A stretch of DNA of 41,974 nt from Ignavibacteriota bacterium (GTDB lineage Bacteria; Bacteroidota; Ignavibacteria; Tepidaquicellales; OLB5): contig RPQH01000035.1 in the NCBI GenBank assembly GCA_003820375.1, forward strand, positions 1 to 41,974, in the 5' to 3' direction. The notes under the pieces were generated by a model that made no database searches, was not told the DNA's origin, and was given only the letters and a program-made list of their open reading frames with translations. Numbering within the stretch: the stretch's first letter is position 1; every line of letters starts with the position of its first letter. A program made the translations under genes and the position numbers. This document shows, piece by piece, positions 1 through 8,373 of this stretch.

Positions 1-108
1 AGTGTAAATGTTTTCTCTAAACAACTGTTAAATGAACTATTTATAAACTATGTTCCCAATAATAATACAGGTGTTGATGATAAACAACTGTTTTTATTTG
101 ACTTCTAA
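1..108 (+). CDS. C-terminal end of an unknown protein (partial)
   Basis: Frame 1 is open from the window edge for 35 codons and stops with TAA at 106-108. The visible tail ends in KQLFLFDF and has ordinary codon use for this region. The start lies outside the window, so no function can be given. It converges with the minus-strand substrate-binding protein that follows. A short chance frame is possible, so confidence is moderate. Confidence 0.45.
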   Translation, partial: SVNVFSKQLLNELFINYVPNNNTGVDDKQLFLFDF

Positions 109-158
109 TGGGACAGTACTGATCTGCAATTCGTAATTCGTTATTCGTCATTGAAATG

Positions 159-1823
159 CTAGTTCCCTATCTTAGCAAACTTTAAATTTATTATTCCCAA
201 TCCATCTACATACATGCCTGAAATATTTTTTTGTTTCAGATATATGTATTGATTGTAATAAATTATCATCCACGGAGAGTCTTCCAATATTATTTTATCT
301 ATCTCCCTGTATACTTTCATTCTGTCATCAAAGCCGGTAAGCTTTAGACCCAGTTCATATAATGAATCGACCTGTACATTTTTATAATGAGATGTATTTG
401 GTCCTATTGGAGTTTCATTTTTGCTGTAGAACAATGCATAATAATTCTCGGGGTCATAATAATCAGCACCCCAATTAGCACGCCAGAAAGTCAGCTTTCC
501 TTCATTCTGAGCAGAGCGGTGAGAAGCACCAAGCATTTCTTCTATTTGGATATTTATGCCAATTTCCTTAAACTGAGCCTGTAATGCTTCACATAATTCT
601 CTTTGTGATTCATCATTATGATACACAAGCTTCATGTTTAATCCTTTGCCGCCGGGATATCCTGATTCTTCAAGCAGTTTGATTGCCTTTTCCCTGTCAT
701 AATAATAACCTTTTACGTCTTCAGAATAACCGGGCATTCCTTTGGGAAGAGGTCCGTGTATTCCGGGAATTCCTTTACTCTTTAAAACATACCTGCATAT
801 CTTATCCCTATCGATTGCATAATTTAAAGCTAGCCTAAGTTTTTTATTTTCAGCAAGAGGATTATCTTTTCCGCCTTCCATTTTTGGATTAAGCATTGTG
901 CACAGGTAAACAGTGTTAAGATAAGGCTGTTTTATTAATTCAAAATCATATCCCTCCTTTAGTTTACCTTCTTCATCAGCAATTTGTCCGTACACGTCTA
1001 TTGTCGGTTTCTGGAAATCCAGTTTATTACTCTGGAAGTCAAGAAATTCTGTTTCAGGACTTCTGATAAAAGACACAACAAATCCGTCTATATAAGGTAA
1101 TTCATTCATATTCATATCGGTAGCCCAATATTTCTTATTCTTTTCACACACAAGTTCTTTATCAATATCCCATCTTACAAATTTATAAGGTCCTGTTCCA
1201 ACAATATGAAATCCAACATTATCTTTGTAATAATCTACAGATTCTTTAGGATAAACATAACCATAAGGCATTGTTAAAATACTTAAGAAAGGAGCAAACG
1301 GACTAATAAGCCGAATCTGGAATGTCGAATCATTCAACGCTATGAATCCCCTGATTTCTTTGACTTTATACGGGTCTTTGGCATATTCATCAGCACCGTC
1401 CACCTTATCGCGGTAAACCCATAACCCCCTGGTTTTTGTAGAAGGATTACAGACACGTTCGTAACAATATTTGAAGTCAGATGCAGCGACCTTTCTGCCC
1501 TTTTTATCCGGGAAACAATCGTCGTCATGAAAATACACATTATTTCTTAAGTGAAATGTATAAAGCTTCCCATCTTCAGTAATTTCATATGATTTGGCTA
1601 TGGCAGGCTGAAGTTTTGCTTCTTTATCAAACTCCACAAGCCCTTCACAAACATTTATCAAGACGTTAATAGCAGGATAATTGTTGGCAGTGATCGGATC
1701 TAAGCTTTCTATGCCGTTCGGTTCGTTAAATTTAAATACTTTATCACCTGACTTTTTTATACCGCAGCCTATAAAAAACAGCAACATAGTAAAGCTTAAT
1801 ATACCATAATACAAATAAGACAT
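159..1823 (-). CDS. Peptide/oligopeptide ABC transporter substrate-binding lipoprotein (SBP family 5)
   Basis: This 554-residue protein is a solute-binding lipoprotein of the OppA/DppA family (SBP_bac_5), which captures peptides or similar solutes outside the inner membrane for an ABC importer. The N-terminus is a lipoprotein signal with lipobox FFIGC (Cys20). The usual family landmarks follow: ESLDP near residue 40, NVCEGLVEFD, a long YTFHLRNNVYFHD stretch, GTGPYKFVRWD around residue 210, and RLALNYAIDRD around residue 330. Length is normal. The start ATG directly precedes the signal peptide. No permease or ATPase genes adjoin it, so it is an orphan here and must rely on a transporter encoded elsewhere. 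Substrate cannot be read from sequence. Confidence 0.9.
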   Translation of the reverse strand: MSYLYYGILSFTMLLFFIGCGIKKSGDKVFKFNEPNGIESLDPITANNYPAINVLINVCEGLVEFDKEAKLQPAIAKSYEITEDGKLYTFHLRNNVYFHDDDCFPDKKGRKVAASDFKYCYERVCNPSTKTRGLWVYRDKVDGADEYAKDPYKVKEIRGFIALNDSTFQIRLISPFAPFLSILTMPYGYVYPKESVDYYKDNVGFHIVGTGPYKFVRWDIDKELVCEKNKKYWATDMNMNELPYIDGFVVSFIRSPETEFLDFQSNKLDFQKPTIDVYGQIADEEGKLKEGYDFELIKQPYLNTVYLCTMLNPKMEGGKDNPLAENKKLRLALNYAIDRDKICRYVLKSKGIPGIHGPLPKGMPGYSEDVKGYYYDREKAIKLLEESGYPGGKGLNMKLVYHNDESQRELCEALQAQFKEIGINIQIEEMLGASHRSAQNEGKLTFWRANWGADYYDPENYYALFYSKNETPIGPNTSHYKNVQVDSLYELGLKLTGFDDRMKVYREIDKIILEDSPWMIIYYNQYIYLKQKNISGMYVDGLGIINLKFAKIGN

Positions 1824-2183
1824 TAGTTTAGGAATTATAATTAAATGAAAAAGGTTAACTAGTAAACTTTAAACAGTTGATAATTATAAACAAATATTTA
1901 AATATAGGACTAAATTGTACTTATTTAAGCTATTGTTTATAAAATATTTATTTTCCGGGACACATTATATGCATTGATATTAATTGCTATCATTCCTGAT
2001 CGAATCATAATTTAACATTTTATAAAGATACAAAATTCAAATTCATATTAAAAGTTAACAAATCATAAAACATGCTGAAAATTCCTGTTTATGATATAAT
2101 TACGGTTAAACTATCTGTTTCCAATGGGGAAACAGGAAGTGACAAAAGTTCTTTTTAAAAATTACAAGAAAGGAAATCCAAAA
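1824..2183. other. Intergenic region between divergent genes, with a hairpin
   Basis: This AT-rich gap separates the divergent starts of the binding lipoprotein and the sorted secreted protein, so promoters for both should lie here. The only distinct structure is a hairpin at 2115-2135 (stem CTGTTTCC/GGAAACAG, 5-nt loop), which would fall in the leader of the secreted-protein mRNA. No U-run follows it, so it is not a terminator. No gene is seen. Confidence 0.5.
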
Positions 2184-4085
2184 ATGTACAAAAAATTACA
2201 TTTAGTTTTATTGTTTTTCTCAGTCAGCTTACTGGGTTTTAGTTCGCTAAATTCCCAGGAAATGCCGGGTGTATTCGTGCAGGAAAACAAATATCTTGGT
2301 AACAATACTTCCAGCTACACAGATGTATCAGGAGTAAATGTAGTTCCTGAAAAGACCCAGGCACAGCTTGAAATTGAACAGGAAATTTTACAGTTAAAAA
2401 GCCAGGATAATCCTGCTAACAGAGACAGGATTTCGGAGCTTGACAAACAGCTTGGTATAATGACAGGACAATATTCTACTAAACTTTCTCCATACAATGG
2501 AGGAGGAGCAAGATTAATTGACCAGCAGATTGATGTTACCGATGATATTACCAACATTAGAATTTTTAATACTGCAGGACGAACAATTAAAGGTATGGGT
2601 ACCTTTACAGAACAAAGAGGTGCTAACATAGGACGCATCTGGGTTGTTTATGCTTTTTCTGCAAACACCACTTCACCTGATTCATTAAGATGGGTATATT
2701 CTAATAACGGTGGTTTAACATGGATTGGATATGCAAACGGTTGGCTGGGAGGAACAGATAAAATTAATTATGAAGACCTTGACATTGAAATCATTGAAAA
2801 TACAACCGGTGCAAAATATTTATGGACTGTTTATGGTTTAAGGCAATCAGGTGGAACGGGAAAATGGTTTACAGGCGGTGTTATATTGAATATAACATCT
2901 TTCGCAGCCGGTTTCTTTGGTCTTTCATGGCCCGGAGATGATGCTGCAAAGAGATACTATAACGTCAGAATTACATCTGATAATGCTTACTGGGCAGGTG
3001 CTGCATATACTTACATTATTTGCTCGTTTGATTCACTTAACACAAGCAATTACAGGATTAACACTCAAAAATATGTAAGATGTACAAGTCCTTATACAAC
3101 TACACCTACATTTTCCTATCAGGGTCCGAAATTCTGGTGGTTCCAGGGAACAAGCGGCCCCGCTAATTACTTTAGAGAGTTATATTCAGATATTGCATAT
3201 TTCAGAAATGGTTCAGATTCTGTAATTGTTTCATATTCAGGCATACCTGACAGTACAGCAATATTTTTCGCAAAAGCGAATATCAGTGGTACACCATCTA
3301 CAGGCAGCGGTTCATCGAGCCAGCAAGGTTCTGAAGGAAATGCTTATAAAACCTGGGCACGAATATCAACAAACGGCAGTACTAATGGAAGTGTGATTTG
3401 TGTGTTCAGGCAGTTTTATCCTTCTAACTGGAATATTAAATATTTCAGAACTACAAATTTCGGAAATTTCTCAACTGTCTTCCAAAGTGCACTATGGGGC
3501 AGCTCTGTAAATACAAGCTATCAGCCTGATATTATAGGTGTCAGAAACGGTAATGCGCATTATTTCTCATTTATGACGCTATCATCTTCTGATTCCGTTA
3601 AAAACATTAAGGTAACAATTGCAGGTACAGTTACAGTTGTTAATAAAGTAAATGTAATGCCGTTAACATCAACCACACAGGGTCCGAAACCGGGATACAG
3701 GTTTGTCAATGGTGATAGCTGTTTCACGCTTTATTCGGAAACAGGACCGTATAACGTTTGGGCGGCTCTGGGATGCAGCGGAAGTATTACCGGTGTTAAT
3801 AATAACAACAATAATATACCTAATGCTTACAGCTTATCACAGAATTTCCCGAATCCGTTTAACCCGGCAACAAATATAAGATATGCTTTACCTAAGGCAG
3901 GAATAGTTAAACTTGTTATATATGATGTACTGGGTAAAGAAGTTGCAATTCCGGTAAATGAATTCAGGACAGCAGGAAGTTATGAACTAAACTTTGACGC
4001 ATCACATCTTGCTTCTGGTGTTTATTTCTATACTATTTCTGCAGGAGACTTTACTGATACAAAAAAGATGTTGTTAATAAAATAA
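2184..4085 (+). CDS. Secreted protein with C-terminal sorting domain (type A), BNR-like
   Basis: The protein starts with a signal peptide (MYKKLHLVLLFFSVSLLG) and ends with an approximately 85-residue type A sorting domain: FPNPFNPATNIRY, VIYDVLGKEV, GVYFYTISAGDF, KKMLLIK. In Bacteroidota such domains direct export through the type IX secretion system and anchoring or release at the surface. After the signal there is a short charged segment that could form a coiled coil (EKTQAQLEIEQEILQLKSQ), then a beta-rich body with an Asp-box-like SNNGGLTW motif, as in BNR/sialidase-like propellers. I chose ATG 2184 because an AAGAAAGGA ribosome site lies about 10 nt upstream and the signal peptide begins there; an in-frame ATG at 2124 would add 20 unlikely residues. 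Ligand or enzyme activity is unknown. Confidence 0.88.
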   Translation: MYKKLHLVLLFFSVSLLGFSSLNSQEMPGVFVQENKYLGNNTSSYTDVSGVNVVPEKTQAQLEIEQEILQLKSQDNPANRDRISELDKQLGIMTGQYSTKLSPYNGGGARLIDQQIDVTDDITNIRIFNTAGRTIKGMGTFTEQRGANIGRIWVVYAFSANTTSPDSLRWVYSNNGGLTWIGYANGWLGGTDKINYEDLDIEIIENTTGAKYLWTVYGLRQSGGTGKWFTGGVILNITSFAAGFFGLSWPGDDAAKRYYNVRITSDNAYWAGAAYTYIICSFDSLNTSNYRINTQKYVRCTSPYTTTPTFSYQGPKFWWFQGTSGPANYFRELYSDIAYFRNGSDSVIVSYSGIPDSTAIFFAKANISGTPSTGSGSSSQQGSEGNAYKTWARISTNGSTNGSVICVFRQFYPSNWNIKYFRTTNFGNFSTVFQSALWGSSVNTSYQPDIIGVRNGNAHYFSFMTLSSSDSVKNIKVTIAGTVTVVNKVNVMPLTSTTQGPKPGYRFVNGDSCFTLYSETGPYNVWAALGCSGSITGVNNNNNNIPNAYSLSQNFPNPFNPATNIRYALPKAGIVKLVIYDVLGKEVAIPVNEFRTAGSYELNFDASHLASGVYFYTISAGDFTDTKKMLLIK

Positions 4086-4154
4086 GCACAAGCTAATTTT
4101 ATTAATCCCGGATTCAGGGATTGGTAAAATAAAAAGCAATATCATTTAATTTCG

Positions 4155-4189
4155 GCAGGTCTGAGAGATTCTTAGACCTGCTTTTTTTT
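4155..4189 (+). terminator. Rho-independent terminator of the secreted-protein gene
   Basis: An 11-bp stem containing one G-U pair (GGCAGGTCTGAG against CTTAGACCTGC) closes a 5-nt loop and is followed by eight T residues. It sits about 70 bp after the stop codon of the upstream plus-strand gene, in the correct orientation. Confidence 0.85.
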
Positions 4190-4260
4190 ATCTGCATATA
4201 CTGCCCTTTCTCTAAACGTTTATTAATACTAAATTCGTATAACCATCAAGAAATTTATTT

Positions 4261-5025
4261 ATGGCATTTTACAATTTAAGCAAAGAAGACAGGATAAAGC
4301 TTACATCGGAAATAAAAAATAATATTTTTACCGGGTTAAATAAAAATAAATTAAAAAATAAAATTATTTATTTTTCAAATGATGATACTTATATAAGGAA
4401 AGCCGCATACCTTTCTCTGGGAAAAATATATTTCGAAAATTTTGAACTACAGCATAAGATATTGCAAAACCTTGAATCTTTATTTTCAGAAGATGAGCCT
4501 AAAATCAGCCAAATTGTTATTAACACTGCAGGAGAAATCGGAATTAAGGATTTTGAAAGTGTTGAGCATTTCTTCGATTCAGGTTTAATTGATAAAGACC
4601 ACTCAGTAAGAAATGCAGTAATAGGGTCATTAAAAAAGATGAGTGAAAAAAATCCAAAACCGGTTTTGAAATGGGCAAAGAAATACCTTCATCACACAGA
4701 TAAAGAAATACGCCGTGAAATCTGCCACGGAATTGAGCTGAGAGGCAGAACCCATCCTCAGGATATCCTTCCCCTGTTAAAAGAACTTCAGAATGATAGT
4801 GTACCAAGAGTTAGAAACACTTTAATTCATGTGCTGGGACAAATAAGCTATAAGAAAAATTGCCTCATGTTAGTAATTGAAGACCTAAAGAGCTGGGAAA
4901 ATAAAGATGTTGTAAATAAAGCTATAGAAGAAATAATAGATGTTCATGACAGGTATAAAAACTTTTCTGCTTTAACTCAAAAAGAAGCAATTGAATATAT
5001 TAAAAAGTATTATTCCGGAAAATAA
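4261..5025 (+). CDS. HEAT-repeat protein
   Basis: The 254-residue product is entirely alpha-helical in appearance, with repeated helix pairs of HEAT type: YIRKAAYLSLGKIY (about 45-58), ISQIVINTAGEIG (about 83-95), SVRNAVIGSLKKM (about 115-127), EIRREICHGIEL (about 149-160) and RVRNTLIHVLGQI (about 183-195). The conserved Arg-x-x-Ala or Val-Arg-Asn pattern is typical of phycobilisome-lyase-like or DNA-alkylation-repair-like HEAT scaffolds. There is no signal peptide or membrane segment, so it is probably cytoplasmic and binds protein or nucleic acid. A relation to AlkC/AlkD DNA glycosylases is possible but no catalytic residue can be assigned. It stands alone, bounded by terminators on both sides. 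Confidence 0.75.
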   Translation: MAFYNLSKEDRIKLTSEIKNNIFTGLNKNKLKNKIIYFSNDDTYIRKAAYLSLGKIYFENFELQHKILQNLESLFSEDEPKISQIVINTAGEIGIKDFESVEHFFDSGLIDKDHSVRNAVIGSLKKMSEKNPKPVLKWAKKYLHHTDKEIRREICHGIELRGRTHPQDILPLLKELQNDSVPRVRNTLIHVLGQISYKKNCLMLVIEDLKSWENKDVVNKAIEEIIDVHDRYKNFSALTQKEAIEYIKKYYSGK

Positions 5026-5026
5026 A

Positions 5027-5049
5027 AAAGGCAGTCATAAACTGCCTTT
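5027..5049 (-). terminator. Shared terminator between convergent genes
   Basis: A 9-bp perfect stem AAAGGCAGT/ACTGCCTTT with a 5-nt loop lies between two convergent genes. The T-run follows the hairpin on the minus strand, so it best terminates the small secreted-protein gene; on the plus strand it may act weakly for the HEAT gene. Confidence 0.75.
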
Positions 5050-5073
5050 AAAAACTATTTATTTAAAATAAAA

Positions 5074-5436
5074 TTATATATTTTTAATTTCAAAAGTCCC
5101 GTCCCAATGAATTGCAAGAGTATGCAATTTGCATGCATCAACGTTTGTAAAAATAACTGCATTTCCCTCAAGGTCAGTTATTTTAATATCGAATAAGCAA
5201 GTCTCACCATATGTTGCAGGAATTGACACTTTAACGGTTGCCTGGTCATCAAATAAATCCTGCGGTAATACATCATTTCCCCAGTTGTTTTGCTCGGCAG
5301 GAGTAACATATATATTGTTAAGAGTTACACCGGTGTTATTTAAGATGAAAAATTCCAGTGCCTGTGAATAAGAAGTTGAAGAATTGAACAATAATGCACC
5401 GGCAAAAAGAACGAAAACAAAAATAAATTTTTTCAT
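5074..5436 (-). CDS. Small secreted protein of unknown function
   Basis: This 120-residue protein has a clear Sec signal peptide (MKKFIFVFVLFAGALLFNSS, cleavage probably after SYSQA). The mature part carries FFILNNTGVTLNNIYVTPA, then WGNDVLPQDLFDD, CLFDIKITDLEGN and ending ALHTLAIHWDG-like strands. This pattern (N-x-TG, VYVSP, WG-DVL, then a C-D-K strand) resembles a small widespread secreted beta-sandwich family that databases sometimes mislabel as argininosuccinate lyase; it shares nothing with that enzyme. Two Cys residues in the mature part could form a disulfide. Function is unknown. The gene is monocistronic, ended by the hairpin just downstream. Confidence 0.75.
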   Translation of the reverse strand: MKKFIFVFVLFAGALLFNSSTSYSQALEFFILNNTGVTLNNIYVTPAEQNNWGNDVLPQDLFDDQATVKVSIPATYGETCLFDIKITDLEGNAVIFTNVDACKLHTLAIHWDGTFEIKNI

Positions 5437-5828
5437 GTAATTTTAGTTTAGTTTATATAATGTTGGTTAAAAAACTTTTATAAATACTTAATTAATAGTA
5501 TGAATTAATAATTAGAATAAAATTAATACTTTATAAGTTCCTGAAATTTTTAAGTTTATTTTTTACGGAACTTTAAAGTTTATTTTAAGATTATTCAACA
5601 CATTTTGTTAATAACATGTAAATATATGTTAATAGAAGCTTTAATACATATATTTTAATCATACTTCAAATAAAGCGTTAAAGTCCCGAATAATACAAAA
5701 CTATTTTCTTCTAATATATCACTACTTAATATTTTCAATGATACATGTTTTGAACTTTATAATAATTATGCTTTGTTGCTTATTTTACTGATATTTACAC
5801 ACTTTTTTAAAACATAAAAAATAATATA
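5437..5828. other. AT-rich intergenic region, no gene seen
   Basis: This gap between two divergent genes is very AT-rich. It must hold promoters for the small secreted protein and the primase-like protein, but no convincing -33/-7 pair stands out. A weak inverted repeat AACAT...ATGTT lies near 5615-5632. No open frame with coding character is seen. Confidence 0.4.
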
Positions 5829-7016
5829 ATGGCGTTTGCAAAAAAATTAAAAAATAAAATAATAATCCCGGAAATAGTAAGCATGTTAAATGATGAAACA
5901 GGGGTTCAGCGGGCTTCTATATTACAATCAGTCTTTCCGGTGGCTGCAGCCCTAAAAGCAGAGTCGGAACATTTAGTGAGTGAAAGAATAAATAACAGAC
6001 TTAAATTACATTCAAATAACAATCAGGAAGTTGATAATATCATAAATATAGATACTAAAAAAGCCAAAGTAAAAAGTAATAAAAAAATCTCAAATATCAT
6101 AGCTATGAACACGCATAAAATAAAGTTGACGGACATAAATCAAATAGAGGTTCATAAAGATTATAAAGCAGATAACAACCTGTTAAATTATTATTCGGAA
6201 ATTTCCGGATACATAATTCCCTATCTTAGAGAACGTCCATTATGCCTGCAGTTAAAACCATATATAGCTTTCAGGAAAAACCTGTATTCCGATGATATTA
6301 CCAGTATGCCGGAATTTATTAAAATATTTACAACTCGGCATGTAATCAGTTTAACCGGTAAAAGAGATATTGCAGAATATCTTGTTTGTAATAATAAACA
6401 AACATTACAATACGCACTAAATTTAGGATGTGTTGATTTTAATCCATGGAATTCAAAAATAACATCATCTGAGTTACCTGATTATACGGTAATTAATATT
6501 AACACAAACGGAAGCCCTTTCACTTCAGTAATTCAAACTGCCCTGGCATTTAAGGATATACTTGAAACAATAAATATAAAAAGTTTTCCAAAAACATCCG
6601 GTAAAAAAGGAATACATATTTATATACCATTAAACAAAAAATTCGATTATCCTGAGAGTGAAATTTTTGCCGGTTTCATTTCTCATCTGGTACATAAGCA
6701 GCTCCCTTCTATAACAACACTTGAAAATACTGAAGAAAAAAGAGGTGCTAAAGTTTACATTGACTGGATGCAAAATAAAAAAGGCAAGGCTCTTGTATCT
6801 GCCTATTCTGTTCGTCCTTACGCGGGATATCCTGTTTCTGCTCCTCTTGACTGGAGTGAAGTAAATGAACAGCTAAAGCCGGAGGATTTTAATATTTTTA
6901 CAATGCCTGAAAGACTGAAAGAAAAAGGAGATTTATTTAAAGGATTGCTTAATAGGCATAACCGTATTGATATGGGTAAAATATTGGAAAAATTCAATCA
7001 AACAAAATTATTCTGA
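5829..7016 (+). CDS. LigD-type primase-polymerase domain protein with altered active site
   Basis: Residues about 95-385 match the polymerase (PrimPol) domain of bacterial NHEJ ligase LigD: LTDINQIEVHKDY, YIIPYLRERPLCLQL, YLVCNNKQTLQYALNLGC, DFNPWNSK, KTSGKKGIHIYIPL (His263), RGAKVYIDWMQNKKGK (Asp312), YSVRPYAGYPVSAPLDW. In the family, two Asp of the VFDLDP motif bind the catalytic metals; here the segment reads VININTNG, so both are Asn (Asn223, Asn225), while motifs II and III are kept. Residues 1-90 are an extra, mostly helical and Lys/Asn-rich segment I do not recognise. No ligase or phosphoesterase domain and no Ku gene are present. It probably binds DNA but may not polymerise. Start ATG is immediately preceded by AT-rich leader without a clear ribosome site. 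Confidence 0.85.
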   Translation: MAFAKKLKNKIIIPEIVSMLNDETGVQRASILQSVFPVAAALKAESEHLVSERINNRLKLHSNNNQEVDNIINIDTKKAKVKSNKKISNIIAMNTHKIKLTDINQIEVHKDYKADNNLLNYYSEISGYIIPYLRERPLCLQLKPYIAFRKNLYSDDITSMPEFIKIFTTRHVISLTGKRDIAEYLVCNNKQTLQYALNLGCVDFNPWNSKITSSELPDYTVININTNGSPFTSVIQTALAFKDILETINIKSFPKTSGKKGIHIYIPLNKKFDYPESEIFAGFISHLVHKQLPSITTLENTEEKRGAKVYIDWMQNKKGKALVSAYSVRPYAGYPVSAPLDWSEVNEQLKPEDFNIFTMPERLKEKGDLFKGLLNRHNRIDMGKILEKFNQTKLF

Positions 7017-7038
7017 TTATTATAAAATCCTGCGAAGC

Positions 7039-7075
7039 AAAAAACGCAAATCCTGCATTTTTTGCTGAATTTGCG
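7039..7075 (-). terminator. Terminator of the tRNA-Lys gene
   Basis: On the minus strand, a stem CGCAAAT/ATTTGCG (7045-7051 with 7069-7075), extended inside by a GCA/TGC pair set, is followed by six T residues (plus-strand A-run 7039-7044). It lies a few bases beyond the tRNA 3' end. It is also close to the stop of the convergent primase-like gene. Confidence 0.75.
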
Positions 7076-7082
7076 CTATTTT

Positions 7083-7158
7083 TGGTGCACTCTGGGGGGC
7101 TCGAACCCCCGACCTAATGATTAAGAGTCATTTGCTCTACCAACTGAGCTAAGAGTGC
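7083..7158 (-). tRNA. tRNA-Lys(CTT)
   Basis: The minus strand folds as a full cloverleaf: acceptor GCACTCT/AGAGTGC, T8-A9, D-arm GCTC-AGTTGGTA-GAGC, anticodon arm AATGA-CTCTTAA-TCATT with anticodon CTT (Lys), variable loop AGGTC, T-arm GGGGG-TTCGAGC-CCCCC, discriminator A. The 3' CCA is encoded (7083-7085). Without CCA the gene is 7086-7158. The anticodon reads AAG codons; a TTT isoacceptor for AAA must lie elsewhere. Confidence 0.97.
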
Positions 7159-7302
7159 CCTCAAATATAACTTTTTATTCATTTCTTATCAATAATCTAA
7201 TTTTTACATGTTTATATTTTACTCATAGCTTATCATTTGACTTTTTCCTTTATCTTTCCTATTTTGCTATTGTCTAATTTGTAAATGTAAATACTTATAC
7301 TC

Positions 7303-8373
7303 TTGTTTAATTCTGCAAATAAAAGCCGCGGTGCCGGTTTTGATCCCAAAAACAGGTTTGAAAAACTATATATCGATTATAATGATGAAAACCTTGATAT
7401 CTTTGATGATATTGAAATAAAGGAAAATACACCTACTGAGTTTTATTTTGATAACACTAAGACACTGATTGTACATAATGACAGCCCTGATGTCGGGTTC
7501 GATTTCAGCATCAATCCTTACCGCGGATGTGAGCATGGATGCATCTATTGTTATGCACGTCCGTCGCATGAGTATCTCGGATTTTCTCCGGGCATTGATT
7601 TTGAAACTAAGATAATTGTTAAACATGATGCACCTGAACTATTGGAAGCTGAGCTGTCTAAAAAAAGCTGGATACCGCAGCCAATAGCTTTATCGGGAAA
7701 TACTGACTGCTACCAGCCGGTTGAAAGAAAATTACAATTAACACGCAGATGCCTTGAAGTATTTCTTAAGCTCAGAAATCCCGTTTCAATAACGACAAAA
7801 AATGCGATGATATTAAGAGACCTCGATATACTGAAAGAGCTCGCTTCTATGCAGCTTGCGAGTGTAACGATTTCCATTTCATCATTGAACCGTGAGCTGA
7901 CAAGAAAAATGGAACCGCGTACATCTGTCCCCTCTCAGCGATTACATACAATTGAAGAGCTATCGAAAAATGGCATCCAGGTAGGAGTGCTTGTTGCTCC
8001 AATAATTCCTGGATTGACAGATGAAGAGATACCTAATATTTTGAAGGAAGCTTCAGAACACGGTGCTACGTTTGCAGGGAAAGTTATGCTCCGCCTGCCT
8101 CATCAAAATGAAGCGTTGTTTATAGAATGGCTTAACAGGATTTATCCTGAAAAAGCATCAAAGATATTGAACAGGATAAAAGATGTGCGTCAGGGAAATT
8201 TAAATGACCCTAATTTTAATTCACGTATGACAGGTACCGGAGAGATTGCCAATAGCATAAACAATTTATTCTATGCATCGGAAAAAAAATATAATTTGCA
8301 TAATCATAAGGAAGTATTGGCGACAGATAAATTTATAAGAAAAGATGATGTGAACCAGACGGAAATGTTTTGA
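7303..8373 (+). CDS. PA0069-family radical SAM protein (SplB-like)
   Basis: The 356-residue protein belongs to the PA0069/Rv2578c radical SAM group (related to spore photoproduct lyase, COG1533). The N-terminus has the family signature SRGAGFDPKNRFEK, then NPYRGCEHGCIYCYARPSHEYLG, where C-x3-C-x2-C binds the [4Fe-4S] cluster that cleaves S-adenosylmethionine. Later family blocks are GNTDCYQPVERKLQLTR, TKNAMILRDLDIL, EPRTSVPSQRL and GVLVAPIIPGLTD. The biological substrate of the family is not established. The start is TTG at 7303: an in-frame stop at 7288-7290 leaves no ATG before the conserved N-terminus. The stop codon lies in the first repeat unit of the inverted-repeat element that follows. 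Confidence 0.9.
   Translation: MFNSANKSRGAGFDPKNRFEKLYIDYNDENLDIFDDIEIKENTPTEFYFDNTKTLIVHNDSPDVGFDFSINPYRGCEHGCIYCYARPSHEYLGFSPGIDFETKIIVKHDAPELLEAELSKKSWIPQPIALSGNTDCYQPVERKLQLTRRCLEVFLKLRNPVSITTKNAMILRDLDILKELASMQLASVTISISSLNRELTRKMEPRTSVPSQRLHTIEELSKNGIQVGVLVAPIIPGLTDEEIPNILKEASEHGATFAGKVMLRLPHQNEALFIEWLNRIYPEKASKILNRIKDVRQGNLNDPNFNSRMTGTGEIANSINNLFYASEKKYNLHNHKEVLATDKFIRKDDVNQTEMF

Noticed and set aside
5829..6100. A second, separate domain (for example DUF937-like) in the first 60 residues of the primase-like protein
   Set aside because: The similarity is only a vague helical pattern; no motif supports a family assignment.
5829..8373. Complete NHEJ or DNA-repair island
   Set aside because: No Ku, no ligase domain and no phosphoesterase are present; the radical SAM neighbour's role is unknown and a tRNA lies between.
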